Part shown: positions 7,997-18,160 of the stretch, piece after piece
Position numbering within the stretch: the stretch's first letter is position 1
How the letters are laid out: each line of letters opens with the position of its first letter
NCBI RefSeq assembly: GCF_000021485.1
Contig: NC_011761.1
Coordinates: forward strand, 1,518,001-1,582,000
Length of the DNA: 64,000 nt
Direction of reading: 5' to 3'
Origin: Acidithiobacillus ferrooxidans ATCC 23270
Lineage (GTDB): Bacteria > Pseudomonadota > Gammaproteobacteria > Acidithiobacillales > Acidithiobacillaceae
Position numbers and translations under genes: made by a program
Notes under the pieces: generated by a model
The model's input: the letters and a program-made list of their open reading frames with translations, nothing else
What the model was told of the DNA's origin: nothing
The model's database searches: none

Positions 7997-9241
7997 ATGA
8001 AAGACGCTGCTCTGCGGGCTCGGCACTCCTTGATGCCCACACCCCTCCCTTCGACCGGGCCGGCGCAGCGGGCCGGTAACGAGCGGCTTCGGCTTCTGCA
8101 GGTCTTGGGCGGCGATGGCCGTGGCGGGGCGGATCAGGTTGCCCTGGCCTTGGCCGATGGCCTGCACGAGCAGGGTTTTGCGGTGGAGTTCTTCGTGCCT
8201 GCGGGTTTCGTGCGCCATCAGCGGGAACGCCTGCGCGGCCGGGCGGTCACCGTTGCCCCGTCATTTTCCCCCTTCAGCGCAGCGGCGCTGGGGGCCCTGC
8301 GCCGGGCGGCGCAACGGGTTGATCTGGTACTCACCCATGATTCTCCAGCCCGGCATTTGACCCTGGCGGCCAAGGCCATGGGTGGTCTGCAAGCCCCTTT
8401 GTGGTTCATGCGTCATTGTATCATACGCCCCCCAGCCCTGCGCTGGGCGCCCTGGCAGCGGCTCTGGGTGGCGCATCAGCTGGCCGCCAGCGAGGTGATT
8501 GCCGAGAGTCTCGTCGCCAGCGGCTATCCCGCCGCGCGGGTCACCCGCCTCTATGCCGGCCGCGATCTCTCATCTTTCTTCGCGGTAGACTCTCCGGCCC
8601 GGAGCGCGCTGCGGGCTGTGCTCGGCCTCGATGTCTCGCCGGCACCGTTTTGCATCGGCATGGTGGCTCGTTTCGATCGCTGGCCGGGTTGGCATCCCCA
8701 GGTGGCGCACCCCAAGGGCTTTGATGTGCTTTTCGCAGCCCTGTCGCGGCTGGATTTTCCCTATCGTGTCCTGCTTCTGGGCCCGCCCCATCCGGAAGAC
8801 CACGAAGCCCTGCGCGCCATGGCCCATGCCCACGGCGCGCGTCCTGAGTGGCTGATTTTCCTAGGCTTTCAGAACGACATCTCGGCCTACTATGGGCTGA
8901 TGGATGTCAATGTCCTACCCTCGCGGCGCGAGGGGCTGGGTCTGGCGCTGGTGGAAGGATTGGCCGCCGGGGTGCCGGTGTTGGGCAGTGGCAGCGGCGG
9001 CATTCGCGAAGTGATCCAGGACGGACGCAATGGTTTTCTCTTTCCCGAGGGTGATGCCGTTGCCCTGGCAGGTCTGTTGATCCGGCTGGCGCGGGAGCCG
9101 GAGTTGCGGCGGCGCCTGGGTGAGGAGGGCAGACGGCAACTGCAGGAGGCCGTCTTTGATGAAGGCCGCCTCGTGGGCGGTTTTATGGACTGTTTGACGC
9201 GGGAGCATCCGACCTTTGTACACGGCGAGCGGATGCCGTAA
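7997..9241 (+). CDS. GT4-family glycosyltransferase
   Basis: The 414-residue protein has a GT-B fold. The N-terminal half carries the acceptor-side loop GGDGRGGADQVAL (about residues 38-50). The C-terminal half has the nucleotide-sugar-binding region with PSRREGLGLALVEGLAAGVPVLG, containing the Glu-x7-Glu motif typical of retaining GT4 enzymes. Such enzymes move a sugar from an activated donor to lipopolysaccharide, exopolysaccharide or lipid. The ATG at 7997 gives a normal N terminus; an upstream TTG at 7985 is possible. It stands alone between divergent mutS and convergent Bax1-I genes, so the acceptor cannot be inferred. Confidence 0.85.
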   Translation: MKDAALRARHSLMPTPLPSTGPAQRAGNERLRLLQVLGGDGRGGADQVALALADGLHEQGFAVEFFVPAGFVRHQRERLRGRAVTVAPSFSPFSAAALGALRRAAQRVDLVLTHDSPARHLTLAAKAMGGLQAPLWFMRHCIIRPPALRWAPWQRLWVAHQLAASEVIAESLVASGYPAARVTRLYAGRDLSSFFAVDSPARSALRAVLGLDVSPAPFCIGMVARFDRWPGWHPQVAHPKGFDVLFAALSRLDFPYRVLLLGPPHPEDHEALRAMAHAHGARPEWLIFLGFQNDISAYYGLMDVNVLPSRREGLGLALVEGLAAGVPVLGSGSGGIREVIQDGRNGFLFPEGDAVALAGLLIRLAREPELRRRLGEEGRRQLQEAVFDEGRLVGGFMDCLTREHPTFVHGERMP

Positions 9242-9437
9242 CGCGGTGGGGAAAAAGGGCAGCGGGGTATAGGGCGGTATCAGCACAGGGGCGTAACTGG
9301 TGGAAGCAGCGAAGCGGCCCCACCCTGCTCAACCGCGAGGTAGTATCCCTGGCGACGATGGTGGGATGCAAAGGCCGATGCGGCCCCTGGGGATGACCGC
9401 AGGGCGGATGATGTGTGCCATTGCTTTCGGAAGAATC

Positions 9438-9465
9438 GTCCTTCCCGCCGCGGCGCAGGAAGGAC
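9438..9465 (-). terminator. GC-rich hairpin after the Bax1-I gene
   Basis: GTCCTTCC (9438-9445) and GGAAGGAC (9458-9465) form a perfect 8-bp stem, and the loop holds CGCCGCGGCG. It starts 7 bases after the stop of the minus-strand gene. No U-tract follows on either strand, so it may be a weak terminator or an mRNA-protecting hairpin. Confidence 0.4.
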
Positions 9466-9472
9466 GCCGGGA

Positions 9473-10165
9473 TCAATTGCGGTTGCCGCCGAAGATTTCG
9501 AGCAGCGCCATGAAGAGATTGATGATATCCAGATAGAGACCGACGACCAGCAGGACTGGCTCCTGAATGCCGCCGCGAATCATCCGCTGGGTGTCAAAAA
9601 GGATCAGGCCGCTGAAGACCAGCACCAGGACGCCCGCAATGGCGAGTTGCAACGCGGGGATATGCAGCAGGAAGATGTTCAGCAGAGAGACCACGATGGC
9701 CAGCACCAGACCGGTGATCAGGAAACCACCGATGTTGCTGAAATCCCGTCGCGTGGTGACCGCATAGGCGGAAAGTCCGACAAACATGGCTGCGGTAGTA
9801 CCCAGGGCTTCGGCGATGATGGAGGCGCCGCCTGGCATCCGCAGATACATCTCGATGGCCGGACCCATCATCATGCCCATGCCACCCGCAAACAGAAAGA
9901 CCAGAGGGACGGCAAAGGGGCTGCGATGCGCGCCGGTGTACTGCACCGCAAAGAGCAGGGCAAAGGAACCGATCATCAGGATGAAGGGATGTTCATAGGC
10001 AAACGGCGAATGCATGCCGTAAATGGAGGCTATGGTTGAAACGACGAGTGTGGCCGCAAGCAGCGCATAGGTCTTGCCCATCAGCGTGCCGATGGCTGTG
10101 CCGCTGCCCGATCCGGGCGGATTCATGCTGTCCGGAAACTGGTAAGGGTTCTGGTCCTGATTCAT
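9473..10165 (-). CDS. Bax inhibitor-1 / YccA-YbhL family membrane protein
   Basis: The 230-residue product has a short cytoplasmic Pro/Gly/Ser-rich head and seven hydrophobic segments. The GLILFDTQRMIRGG stretch (about residues 184-197) near the C terminus, and the last helix with Asp (YLDIINLFMALLEIF), are signatures of the Bax1-I family. Bacterial members (YccA, YbhL) are inner-membrane proteins, some of which modulate the FtsH protease or leak cations. The gene is monocistronic here, with a hairpin just after its stop. Confidence 0.92.
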   Translation of the reverse strand: MNQDQNPYQFPDSMNPPGSGSGTAIGTLMGKTYALLAATLVVSTIASIYGMHSPFAYEHPFILMIGSFALLFAVQYTGAHRSPFAVPLVFLFAGGMGMMMGPAIEMYLRMPGGASIIAEALGTTAAMFVGLSAYAVTTRRDFSNIGGFLITGLVLAIVVSLLNIFLLHIPALQLAIAGVLVLVFSGLILFDTQRMIRGGIQEPVLLVVGLYLDIINLFMALLEIFGGNRN

Positions 10166-10393
10166 GTCTGACTCCTGTGAATGATCACGCCGCTAGCATA
10201 ACGTAAATTACGTTTTCTCGCCTCTTTCCGAGGAATGGGGACGCCGGAGGAAAAAAGCAATACCCGGACAAAGTGGCCGGGCAAACAATGAGATGCTGCG
10301 TTTTCAGCAAAGTTCCCCAGGCACGGGTGCTTGCCCTAGGGGAGATGGGCATTTACCCTGCATCTTTTCGCCGGTTCCCGGGCGGGGTTTTGC

Positions 10394-11056
10394 ATGCGCG
10401 CATTGATTTTTGATACAGAAACGACGGGTCGGGTGGAGCCTGAGCTGATCGAGGCAGCCTGGCTGGCGGTAAGCGATCTGCGGACGCTGGAGGTCGAGGA
10501 GCAGTTCGTGCAACGTTACCGGCCGGCCAAGCCCATCGAGATGGGAGCCATGGCGGTTCACCATATTCTTGAGGAGGACCTCCTCGAAAGCCCGCCCGCC
10601 AGCAGTTTTCGCCTGCCCGAAGATACCGGGTACCTGGTCGGTCACAGTATAGATTACGACTGGGGCGTGATCGGCAAGCCCGACGTTAAACGCATCTGCA
10701 CCTATGCCATGACCCGCAAACTCTGGCCCGAGGTGGACAGCCATTCCCAGTCGGCATTGATGTACCACTTCAGCAAGGACAAGAGAAAGACCCGGGACAA
10801 CCTCAAAAATGCCCACTCGGCGCTGGCCGACGTGAAGTTCTGCCGGATTCTGCTGAACAAGGTCATCCTCTCGGTGCGGCCCAACTCCTGGGAAGATTTG
10901 TGGGAGTTCAGCGAGCGTGCCAGGATTCCCGAAACCATGCCCTTCGGCAAGCACAAGGGTGTGAAGATAGCCGACCTGCCCGACGATTACCGGCGCTGGG
11001 CTCTGAATAACCTTACCGATATGGATACTTACCTGCGCAAGGCGCTGGAAGCCTGA
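10394..11056 (+). CDS. 3'-5' exonuclease, DEDDh type, with a C-terminal DUF3820 domain
   Basis: Residues 5-11 are FDTETTG (Exo I, with Asp and Glu). GHSIDYDW near residue 83 supplies the Exo II Asp, and HSALADVKF near 141 gives the Exo III His and Asp. Together these form the DEDDh two-metal active site of RNase T, exonuclease X and the DNA polymerase III epsilon subunit. Residues about 180-220 (MPFGKHKGVKIADLPDDYRRW) are a DUF3820 module, common after such exonucleases. At 220 residues it matches the exodeoxyribonuclease X-like group. Its end overlaps the convergent aldolase-like gene by 28 bases. Confidence 0.88.
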   Translation: MRALIFDTETTGRVEPELIEAAWLAVSDLRTLEVEEQFVQRYRPAKPIEMGAMAVHHILEEDLLESPPASSFRLPEDTGYLVGHSIDYDWGVIGKPDVKRICTYAMTRKLWPEVDSHSQSALMYHFSKDKRKTRDNLKNAHSALADVKFCRILLNKVILSVRPNSWEDLWEFSERARIPETMPFGKHKGVKIADLPDDYRRWALNNLTDMDTYLRKALEA

Positions 11057-11655
11057 GCTTCGGCAACCTTGTTCAATAGCAGGGTGCAGGCGTCCATGCC
11101 GCTGTGACCGGCGGCGATGAGCCCGTCTTCGTGGCCGGCCATCCGGATGAGCAGAGGTAAGTGCGCCTTTCCGGCAAGCTCGGATACGGCCAGGGCCATG
11201 GCGGGGGTGCCGTATTCCGCATCCGGGGGGGTGGCCGCGAATCCCAGATCTGCCGCCTGTCTCCAGAGCTGCGGATGGTGGATATGAAAAACCCAGCAAA
11301 TATCAGGATGGGCGTCATAACATGCCGCATGGCTGAGGGCCTCGGAGGAGGGCGGCTGTGGTCCTTCGGCACGGATCCGGTTGTGGACGATGTCCCAGTA
11401 GGTGACCTGACAGAAATGCTCCGGAGCCAGGGTGCTGAGGTGACCAGTCTGAGTGGCGGTGATCAGAAAACCGCCGCGGCAACGACAGCTCACGTTGCCG
11501 AAACCGATGCCGCCGTAGCGGGCGGGGTCGGCGCCGATCAGTCCATGGGCGTGCAGGACATCGCGCCAATGGCCGAGGGTGGCCTGGAGTGCGCAGGCGA
11601 TGACCGGCCCCGCGTGCCAGTCCAGTTGAAATTTGATCACGCCTTCCTGAGTCAT
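11029..11655 (-). CDS. Class II aldolase/adducin-family protein
   Basis: The 208-residue protein carries the class II aldolase fold. There is an N-terminal RYGGIGFGNVSCR segment (substrate phosphate loop), then CWVFHIHHPQLW with clustered His residues expected to hold a divalent metal, and a late RMAGHEDGLIAAG segment. Relatives cleave or isomerise sugar phosphates such as fuculose-1-phosphate. I chose the ATG at 11655, which overlaps the stop of the upstream Smr gene (ATGA). It is the last gene of the nine-gene pcnB operon. The substrate is not clear. Confidence 0.8.
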   Translation of the reverse strand: MTQEGVIKFQLDWHAGPVIACALQATLGHWRDVLHAHGLIGADPARYGGIGFGNVSCRCRGGFLITATQTGHLSTLAPEHFCQVTYWDIVHNRIRAEGPQPPSSEALSHAACYDAHPDICWVFHIHHPQLWRQAADLGFAATPPDAEYGTPAMALAVSELAGKAHLPLLIRMAGHEDGLIAAGHSGMDACTLLLNKVAEAQASSALRR

Positions 11656-12053
11656 ATCCCGCCTCGATGCCTGACGAAAATGCGGTGTAGCAGCCGGTAC
11701 CAGCCCGGCACCCGCCCCGGCCGGTGTACTTTTGCCTCCGGGGGCCGGCGCGGTGGCAGGGAGACATTGGGCGGATAAATATCCACCAGCGTTGCGCCCC
11801 AACTGCTGCGATCATTGGCCAGATGAAAGCCCCGGACCACGGGCTCGCGCCGGAGAATGGCATGTACCGTTTCGCGCAGCACGCCTTTGCCCTTACCGTG
11901 GATGATACGGATTTTCGTGATATGCCTGATCCGGCAGGCATGAAGATATTCGCGGATCAGGTCGGGCACTTCCTGGGGGCGAAAGGTATGCAGGTCGAGG
12001 ACTCCGTCAATGGGTGCCTGTACGGGATGCGTATTCGGGTCGGGGTTTTTCAC
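11652..12053 (-). CDS. Smr-domain protein (MutS2-like small nuclease domain)
   Basis: The 133-residue protein contains the two Smr motifs. LDLHTFRP (about residues 19-26) holds the Leu-Asp-x-His catalytic pair, and IHGKGKGVLR (about 51-60) holds the His-Gly-x-Gly-x-Gly loop. Smr domains nick DNA or cut RNA and occur at the end of MutS2 or alone, as here. The C-terminal 40 residues are Pro/Arg-rich and look unstructured. It starts 46 bases after the big oxidoreductase gene and overlaps the aldolase-like gene by 4 bases. Confidence 0.85.
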   Translation of the reverse strand: MKNPDPNTHPVQAPIDGVLDLHTFRPQEVPDLIREYLHACRIRHITKIRIIHGKGKGVLRETVHAILRREPVVRGFHLANDRSSWGATLVDIYPPNVSLPPRRPPEAKVHRPGRVPGWYRLLHRIFVRHRGGI

Positions 12054-12099
12054 CGGCTCGCACCTTCAGCGCGCGGCAACTGAGACGGGATGCCAGCCA

Positions 12100-15000
12100 T
12101 CAGAGTAAAACCCGCTCGATACCCCCCTGGTGCGCGGCATCGATAAAACCTTGCTGCCACTGCGGTCCAAGTATCTTGCGCGCAAGTTCCACGACGATGT
12201 AGTCGGTGTCGAGACCCGTATCTTCACGGTAGCGTTCCAGACCCTGCTGGCAGGCTGGGCAACTGGTGAGCAGTCTGACGTTGCCCCCCTCGGCCCGTGC
12301 GCCGCCGGTGAGTTGCAGGATGCCCTCCTTGAGGATCTCTTCCTTGCGGAAGCGGAGCTGGGTGGCGATGTCCGGGCGACTGCTGGCCAGAGTGCCCGCC
12401 TCACCACAGCAACGCGCGGAGTCCAGCACCTGCTGCCCGAGCAGTTGCGATGCCACGGCGTGGGGTTTGTGGGTTTTCATGGGACTGTGACAGGGATCGT
12501 GGTAGAGATATTGGACGCCCTCCACACCATCGAGGGCGACGCCCTTTTCCATCAGGTACTCGTGAATGTCCAGCAGGCGGCAGCCAGGGAAAATCTGCTG
12601 AAACTGGTACTGCAGAAGTTGATCCATGCAGGTGCCACACGACAGAATCACGGTCTTGATATCCAGGTAGTTGAGTGTGTTCGCTACACGATGAAAGAGC
12701 ACCTGATTGCGCACCGAGATTTCCTGGCCTTTGTCTTCCTGGCCACCGGCCGTCTGCGGATAGCCACAGCAGAGATAGCCGGGTGGCAATACGGTCTGCG
12801 CACCGACGTGATGCAACATGGCCAGCGTAGCCAGGCCGATATCGCTGAAGAGCCGCTCGCTGCCACAACCAGGAAAGTAGAATACCGCATCGCTGTCCTC
12901 CGCCACTTTGGCGCTGTCCCGGATGATGGGGACGGTTTTATCGTCGACGATGGCGAGGAGCTGGCGCATGGTCCGCGCGCCCATGTCCGCAGGCAGCGGT
13001 TTGCGCAGGAAGTGGATGACTTCGGCGCGCAACGCGGCCTTGCCGGTGGTGGCCGGCGGTGGTCCCTTGGGTAGCAGTGGCTTGAAGATTCTGTGGGCGA
13101 GTGCCTGCGCTTTGTAGGCGGTTTGCAGCACACCTTGCCGTATTAAATGAACCCTGCGTGGTTCCGTGGTGTTGAGGTAGAGCATGGCTAGACGCGTGCC
13201 CATATTGAATGATTTCTCTCCGCGGGCACGGAGAATGTTGCGCATCTGAATGGAGACCTTGCCAAAATCGATATCCACCGGGCAGGGAGTCTCACATTTG
13301 TGGCATGTGGTACAGTGGTCGGCCACGTCGTTGAGGGCTGCAAAATGCTGCTGGGATACTCCGCGCCGGGTCTGTTCCTCGTAAAGGAAGGCCTCGATGA
13401 GCAGGCCGGTGGCGAGGATTTTGTTGCGCGGCGAATAAAGCAGGTTGGCGCGGGGGATATGGGTCATGCAGACCGGCTTGCACTTGCCGCAGCGCAGGCA
13501 GTCCTTGATCTCACGATTCAGGGCGCCCAGCGCGCTGGCTTCCAGCAACAAAGCTTCCTGCTCCACCAGTTGTAGTGAAGGCGTGTAAGCGGTTTCCAGC
13601 CCGGAACCGGCCAGCAGTTTACCCGGATTGAAGAGATCGTCCGGATCGACCTGCGCTTTGTAGTGGGCAAAGGCTGCGATTTTATCCGGCTCCATCCAGC
13701 GCATTTTGGTGATACCGATGCCATGCTCGCCGGAGATTACGCCTCCCAGGCCCAGGGCGATGGCCATGATCCGGTCCACTACCCGGTCGGCTTCCTGGAG
13801 CATGGCGTAATCACTGGAAAGCACCGGAATATTGGTGTGAATGTTGCCATCGCCGGCATGCATGTGCAGCGCGACAAACAGGCGGGTCCGGCGTACCTCC
13901 CCGTGGATTTCGCGGATACGTCCGCGCACTGCGGCAAACGCATCACCCGCAAACAGGGCCTCCAACGGTTTGCCCACATGTTCCCGGTAGCTGACCCGCA
14001 GGGCACCGCGCAGCAAGAGGCTCGCCAGTGTGTCGCCTCGGTGCACGGCGGACAGCATATGGACATCCAGCAATTCCGGATGCTCCATGGCCGGCATGTC
14101 CAGATTCTCCAGCAGGGATTGCCAGCGCCCGCGCGTATTGCTGATCAGTGCCCTGGCAGCGGACTTCTTGGCGTCGACGATGGCCTGATCCTCGCTGCTG
14201 TCTTCATAGTCCTTGGCCTTGCGGACTTCGGCCAGATCGCCGGAGACATATTCCTCCAGTGCGCTCAGGCTCGCCAGCTTATTGTTGATGGACTGCTCAA
14301 TGTTGATCCGCTCGATTGCGCGGCTGTACTGTGCCAGATTTTCCAGAGGAATGACCACATCTTCATTGATTTTGAAAGCGTTGGTGTGGGCGGAAATGGC
14401 TGCGGTACGACTGCGGTCGGCCCAGAACCGGCGTCTCGACTCGGGTGTGGTAGCGACAAAGCCTTCGCCGCCCCGGGCATTGGCAATACGTACCACCGCC
14501 GCTGCTGCTGCGCCGGCCGCACCGGGGTCGTCACTGGCGATATCGGCGAGCAGCAGCATTTTCGGGCGTTCGTGGCGGGGAGCCTTGTTACTGTACTTGA
14601 TGGCTTTGAGATAGCGCTCATCCAGATGCTCCAGACCGGTGAGCAGGACATGCTCCAACCCCTCCACATAGGATTTTACTTCGACGATGGCAGGTACGGC
14701 GGCATCCAGATCGCTGCCATAAAATTCCAGACAGACCGTGCGCACATGGGCAGGCATCCGATGCAGCAGGAAACGTCCGGAAGTGATGATCCCGTCACAG
14801 CCTTCCTTCTGGATGCCAGGGAGACCGCCGAGAAACTTGTCGGTAACATCCTTGCCCAGCCCCGCCTTGCGGAAGCTGGCGCCAGGCAGGATGAGAGTTT
14901 CCGGCTCTCCCAGCGCCGTGTGCCCATCAGCCGCGAAGCGGTTCAGGCGGAACCGGACTTCCGGCTGATCGTGAATCCGGCCAAGATTATGATTCAGGCG

Positions 15001-15933
15001 CTCTACTTCCAGCCAGTTGCCGTCGGGGGTCACCATGCGCCAGGAGAGCAGGTTGTCCAGGGCCGTGCCCCAGAGTACCGCCTTCTTGCCCCCCGCATTC
15101 ATGGCGATATTGCCGCCGATGGTAGATGCATCCAGGGATGTCGGGTCGACGGCAAAGACCAGGCCGGCCGCGTCGGCCGCGTCGGCTACGACCTTGGTGA
15201 CCACGCCCGCGCCAGCGAAGATACTGTGGACGGCACTGTTCAGGCCGGGTGGTATAACCTTTTCCACCGCTGAAATCTGCTCCAGCTTTTCGGTGTTGAT
15301 GACCGCGCAGTGGCGACGCAGAGGAACGGCACCGCCGGTATATCCGGTACCACCACCGCGCGGGATGATGGACAATCCGAGTTCCCGGCATGCGGAGACC
15401 AAGCGCTGGACCTCCTGCTCGTCAACGGGGTAGAGAACGACAAAGGGCAACTCCACGCGCCAGTCGGAGGCGTCGGTGACGTGGGAGACGCGCGCATAGG
15501 CGCTGAAGTCCACGTTGTCCTTTGCGGTGATCCGGAGCAGGCGGCGCTCCGCTTTCCTGCGCAGCATCAGGTCCTCATCAAATTGCCGCGTAAAGCCGCT
15601 CACCGCCGCGCGGGCGCTGTCCAGTAGACGGAGCACCAGCGGATTTCCGTCGGCGCGACCGGCAATGTCGTTCAGGCGATGAGCCAGGGCATCCCATAAG
15701 GCCTGGCGGCGGCGCCGATTCTGCGCCAGGTCATCCTGAATATAAGGGTTGCGCTGCACCACCCAGAGGTCGCCCAGCACTTCAAAAAGCATTCGTGCCG
15801 AGCGTCCGGTAACCCGCCGGTCACGCAGGTCTTCCAGCAGTCGCCAGGCATCCGCTCCCAGCAGGCGATGCACAATCTCGGCGTCAGAAAACGAGGTGTA
15901 ATTGTAAGGAATTTCGCGGAGGCGATGGTTCAT
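12100..15933 (-). CDS. Fused FAD-linked oxidase and Fe-S (GlcD-GlcF-like) oxidoreductase, DUF3683 type
   Basis: The 1277-residue protein has several modules. Residues 1-130 are a DUF3683-like head. About 165-350 is an FAD-binding type-4 domain ([15 protein letters not shown] pyrophosphate loop). About 430-770 is an FAD-oxidase C-terminal domain with the [12 protein letters not shown] and SGEHGIG metal-ligand motifs. About 811-885 carries two 4Fe-4S binding sets ([11 protein letters not shown] and [11 protein letters not shown]). From 1015 there are two CCG modules (FFPGCGS-like, [27 protein letters not shown]). The design matches oxidases of 2-hydroxyacids such as D-lactate or glycolate that pass electrons to the quinone pool, but the substrate is unknown. 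The start overlaps the panC stop by one base, so the gene belongs to the panBC operon. Confidence 0.9.
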   Translation of the reverse strand: MNHRLREIPYNYTSFSDAEIVHRLLGADAWRLLEDLRDRRVTGRSARMLFEVLGDLWVVQRNPYIQDDLAQNRRRRQALWDALAHRLNDIAGRADGNPLVLRLLDSARAAVSGFTRQFDEDLMLRRKAERRLLRITAKDNVDFSAYARVSHVTDASDWRVELPFVVLYPVDEQEVQRLVSACRELGLSIIPRGGGTGYTGGAVPLRRHCAVINTEKLEQISAVEKVIPPGLNSAVHSIFAGAGVVTKVVADAADAAGLVFAVDPTSLDASTIGGNIAMNAGGKKAVLWGTALDNLLSWRMVTPDGNWLEVERLNHNLGRIHDQPEVRFRLNRFAADGHTALGEPETLILPGASFRKAGLGKDVTDKFLGGLPGIQKEGCDGIITSGRFLLHRMPAHVRTVCLEFYGSDLDAAVPAIVEVKSYVEGLEHVLLTGLEHLDERYLKAIKYSNKAPRHERPKMLLLADIASDDPGAAGAAAAAVVRIANARGGEGFVATTPESRRRFWADRSRTAAISAHTNAFKINEDVVIPLENLAQYSRAIERINIEQSINNKLASLSALEEYVSGDLAEVRKAKDYEDSSEDQAIVDAKKSAARALISNTRGRWQSLLENLDMPAMEHPELLDVHMLSAVHRGDTLASLLLRGALRVSYREHVGKPLEALFAGDAFAAVRGRIREIHGEVRRTRLFVALHMHAGDGNIHTNIPVLSSDYAMLQEADRVVDRIMAIALGLGGVISGEHGIGITKMRWMEPDKIAAFAHYKAQVDPDDLFNPGKLLAGSGLETAYTPSLQLVEQEALLLEASALGALNREIKDCLRCGKCKPVCMTHIPRANLLYSPRNKILATGLLIEAFLYEEQTRRGVSQQHFAALNDVADHCTTCHKCETPCPVDIDFGKVSIQMRNILRARGEKSFNMGTRLAMLYLNTTEPRRVHLIRQGVLQTAYKAQALAHRIFKPLLPKGPPPATTGKAALRAEVIHFLRKPLPADMGARTMRQLLAIVDDKTVPIIRDSAKVAEDSDAVFYFPGCGSERLFSDIGLATLAMLHHVGAQTVLPPGYLCCGYPQTAGGQEDKGQEISVRNQVLFHRVANTLNYLDIKTVILSCGTCMDQLLQYQFQQIFPGCRLLDIHEYLMEKGVALDGVEGVQYLYHDPCHSPMKTHKPHAVASQLLGQQVLDSARCCGEAGTLASSRPDIATQLRFRKEEILKEGILQLTGGARAEGGNVRLLTSCPACQQGLERYREDTGLDTDYIVVELARKILGPQWQQGFIDAAHQGGIERVLL

Positions 15934-16769
15934 CAGGAAATGATGACGTTATCAATGAGCCGGATCTGGCCCAGCCGGGCAGCCGCAAACCAGCGCGCCC
16001 CGGGCTGTGGTAAGGCAAGGGACTGCAAGGTCTGCGCGTCGCGCAGTTCCAGATATTCCGGCAGGAAACCCGCCCGTTCAAGGCGCTCCCAACCTGTCGC
16101 GGCGAGATCAGACACCGCTGCGTCGTTGGTACTGCGCCGGGCGAGGTCGAAAAGTGTTTCTGCGAGAAGCGGGGCTACCTGCCGTTCCGCCAAATTCAGA
16201 TAAATGTTACGGGAACTGTAGGCGAGCCCGTCTGCCTCTCTTTGCAGCGGCCCCGGCAGGACCTGCACGTTGAGGTTCAAATCGGCCACCATCTGCTGAA
16301 CGATGCGCAGTTGTTGATAGTCTTTCTCTCCGAGAATGAGTATTTCCGGCGCGACCATGTGCAACAGTTTGCTGAGCACCGTGCAGACTCCGGCAAAATG
16401 ACCGGGGCGGCTGGCGCCGCAAAGCACCTTGCTGAGGCTGCGCGGCGGCATGACGATACTGATATCCTGGCGTCCCCGCGGATACATCAGCCCGTCATCC
16501 GGGGTAAATACGGTCTGGCAACCGGCCTCATGCAGGCGTTGCAGATCCTGATCCAGGGTGCGCGGATAGTTCGCGAAGTCTTCCCCGGGTCCAAACTGCA
16601 ACGGATTCACGTAGATGCTGACCAACACATGTTCGGCACGGTTGGCAGCCAGCCGCACCAGCGCGAGGTGGCCTTCGTGCAGGTTGCCCATGGTGGGTAC
16701 GAGGGCCAAGGTGCCATGCAGACTCTGACGCCACTGGCGCAAACCGGCAATATCCTTGAATATCGCCAT
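15933..16769 (-). CDS. panC: Pantothenate synthetase
   Basis: The enzyme joins pantoate and beta-alanine with ATP to make pantothenate. The 278-residue protein has the adenylate-site motifs [14 protein letters not shown] (His-x-x-His, residues about 24-37), [37 protein letters not shown] and the [14 protein letters not shown]-like loop. The ATG at 16769 gives the expected N terminus. It starts 2 bases after the panB stop and ends sharing a base with the next gene (TGATG). Only panB and panC are here; panD and panE are not in the window. Confidence 0.97.
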
Positions 16770-16770
16770 A

Positions 16771-17556
16771 TTAACGTTTTCGGCGCGGCGGGAACTCGCT
16801 GTTGCCCACTTCCCGCACATATTCGGCCAAGGCGTCCCGCATGATCCGTCCGCCCTCGATGTAGCGCCGCGCAAAGGGCGGGCTTTCGGTTCCCAGTCCC
16901 AGCAGGTCGTGTATTACCAGCACCTGGGCATCCGTATCCGGCCCCGCGCCGATGCCGATCGTGGGTATGGCGATATCGCGGGTAATATTCGCCGCCAGCG
17001 CATCGGGGACCGCTTCCAAAACCAAGAAGCGGGCACCCGCTTCCGCCAGTGCGCCGGCGTCGGCCTGCAAGCGACGTGCACTGTCCGCATCGGTGCCCTG
17101 TCGCTGAAAACTGCCCCACTGCCGTACCCGTTGGGGAGTCAGGCCGATATGGGCGCAGATGTTGATGCCACGTTCGGTACAGAAGGCCACGGTGGAGGCC
17201 ATTTCCGCGCCTCCTTCCAGCTTGACCACATCGGCGCCGGCGCGGAGCAGAGTTACCGCCGCAGCCCAGGCCTGCTCCGGTCCTTTTTCATAGCTTCCAA
17301 AGGGCAGGTCGGCAAATACCAGACAGTCACCCGCTCCTCGAACCACCATCCCGGTGTGATAAGCCATCTGCTCCAGAGTAACGCCGAGGGTATCACTGCC
17401 GCCGCCGACCACCATGCCGAGAGAGTCGCCCACCAATATGCCATGTACCCCAGCCTCGGCCGCAAGGCGGGCAAAGGGATAGTCATAGGCGGTCACCACG
17501 GCGCGTTTGATGCCGCTCTTTTTGTCTTGCACCCAGCGGGCGATTTTCTTATGCAT
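16771..17556 (-). CDS. panB: 3-methyl-2-oxobutanoate hydroxymethyltransferase
   Basis: PanB transfers a hydroxymethyl group from methylene-tetrahydrofolate to ketoisovalerate, the first committed step to pantothenate. The 261-residue TIM-barrel protein has [11 protein letters not shown] (about residues 21-31), [10 protein letters not shown] with the Mg-binding Asp (about 43-52), KLEGG near 113, the HIGLTPQ segment and the [17 protein letters not shown] region (about 201-217). The start overlaps the end of the deoxynucleoside kinase gene by 8 bases and panC follows at once. Confidence 0.97.
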
Positions 17557-18160
17557 CTTGCTCCTCAGCGTCTTTCAGGCGATGCCTGACGGCGTCGATC
17601 AGTCGCTCAGTGTGCCGCGGATCGTGGACAAAATCTACCTGCGCCGAGTCGACATTCATGCGGGGCAGGGCATAATTGGCCTGCCACGCACGGTAAGCCG
17701 CTTGCACCCGCGCCAGATAATCGGGCGCCAATGCCTGTTCGTAGGCATCTCCACGGGCCCGGATGCGTTTCATCAGGACCGCCAGCGGCGCATCCAGGAA
17801 TATCATCAGATCCGCGGGTGCGGGATGAAAATCCAGTGCCATGCGCAACTCATTAAAAAGATGGTGTTCTTCCGCATCCAGAGTGAGAGGGGTAAAAATT
17901 TCGTCTTTGCGGGCGCTGTGATCGCTGATGAGCCAGGAGCTGTCATCTCGATGCCGCCACTGCTCCCGGCGTTGCATGAAAAACTGCAACTCGGTCGCCA
18001 GCGCGGCGCCCGGACCCTGGTAGAACCGGGAGAGAAAAGGGTTTTGGGCTGGTGCTTCGAGGATCATCCGTCCGCCCAAGGACTGGGCCAACTGCCGGGC
18101 AAGGCTGGTTTTACCGGCCCCCATGGGGCCTTCGATGCTGATGATGCGGGGGCTGGTCAT
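17549..18160 (-). CDS. Deoxynucleoside kinase family protein
   Basis: The 203-residue protein starts with the P-loop IEGPMGAGKTSLA (about residues 8-20). It has the EAPAQNPFL stretch with a base-contact Glu and the late LIFLDAPLAVLMKRIRARG lid with Arg residues, as in the dGK/dAK family. It would phosphorylate a deoxynucleoside such as deoxyguanosine or deoxyadenosine with ATP. The start ATG at 18160 shares ATGA with the folK stop, and the end overlaps panB. A folK-kinase-panB-panC order is common in gammaproteobacteria and relatives. Confidence 0.85.
   Translation of the reverse strand: MTSPRIISIEGPMGAGKTSLARQLAQSLGGRMILEAPAQNPFLSRFYQGPGAALATELQFFMQRREQWRHRDDSSWLISDHSARKDEIFTPLTLDAEEHHLFNELRMALDFHPAPADLMIFLDAPLAVLMKRIRARGDAYEQALAPDYLARVQAAYRAWQANYALPRMNVDSAQVDFVHDPRHTERLIDAVRHRLKDAEEQDA

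Noticed and set aside
10200-10217. Near-palindrome AACGTAA/ATTACGTT upstream of the Bax1-I gene as an operator
   Set aside because: One central base breaks the symmetry, and no second copy or promoter elements support it.
13663-15273. Long plus-strand open frame of 536 codons opposite the FAD/Fe-S oxidoreductase
   Set aside because: It lies wholly antisense to a gene with clear domain motifs. Its product is rich in Gly, His, Asp and Arg without any domain, as expected from the GC-biased third positions of the real gene.
16607-17119. Minus-strand frame of 170 codons overlapping the panB-panC junction
   Set aside because: It is the out-of-frame reading of panB and panC, both of which have complete motifs.
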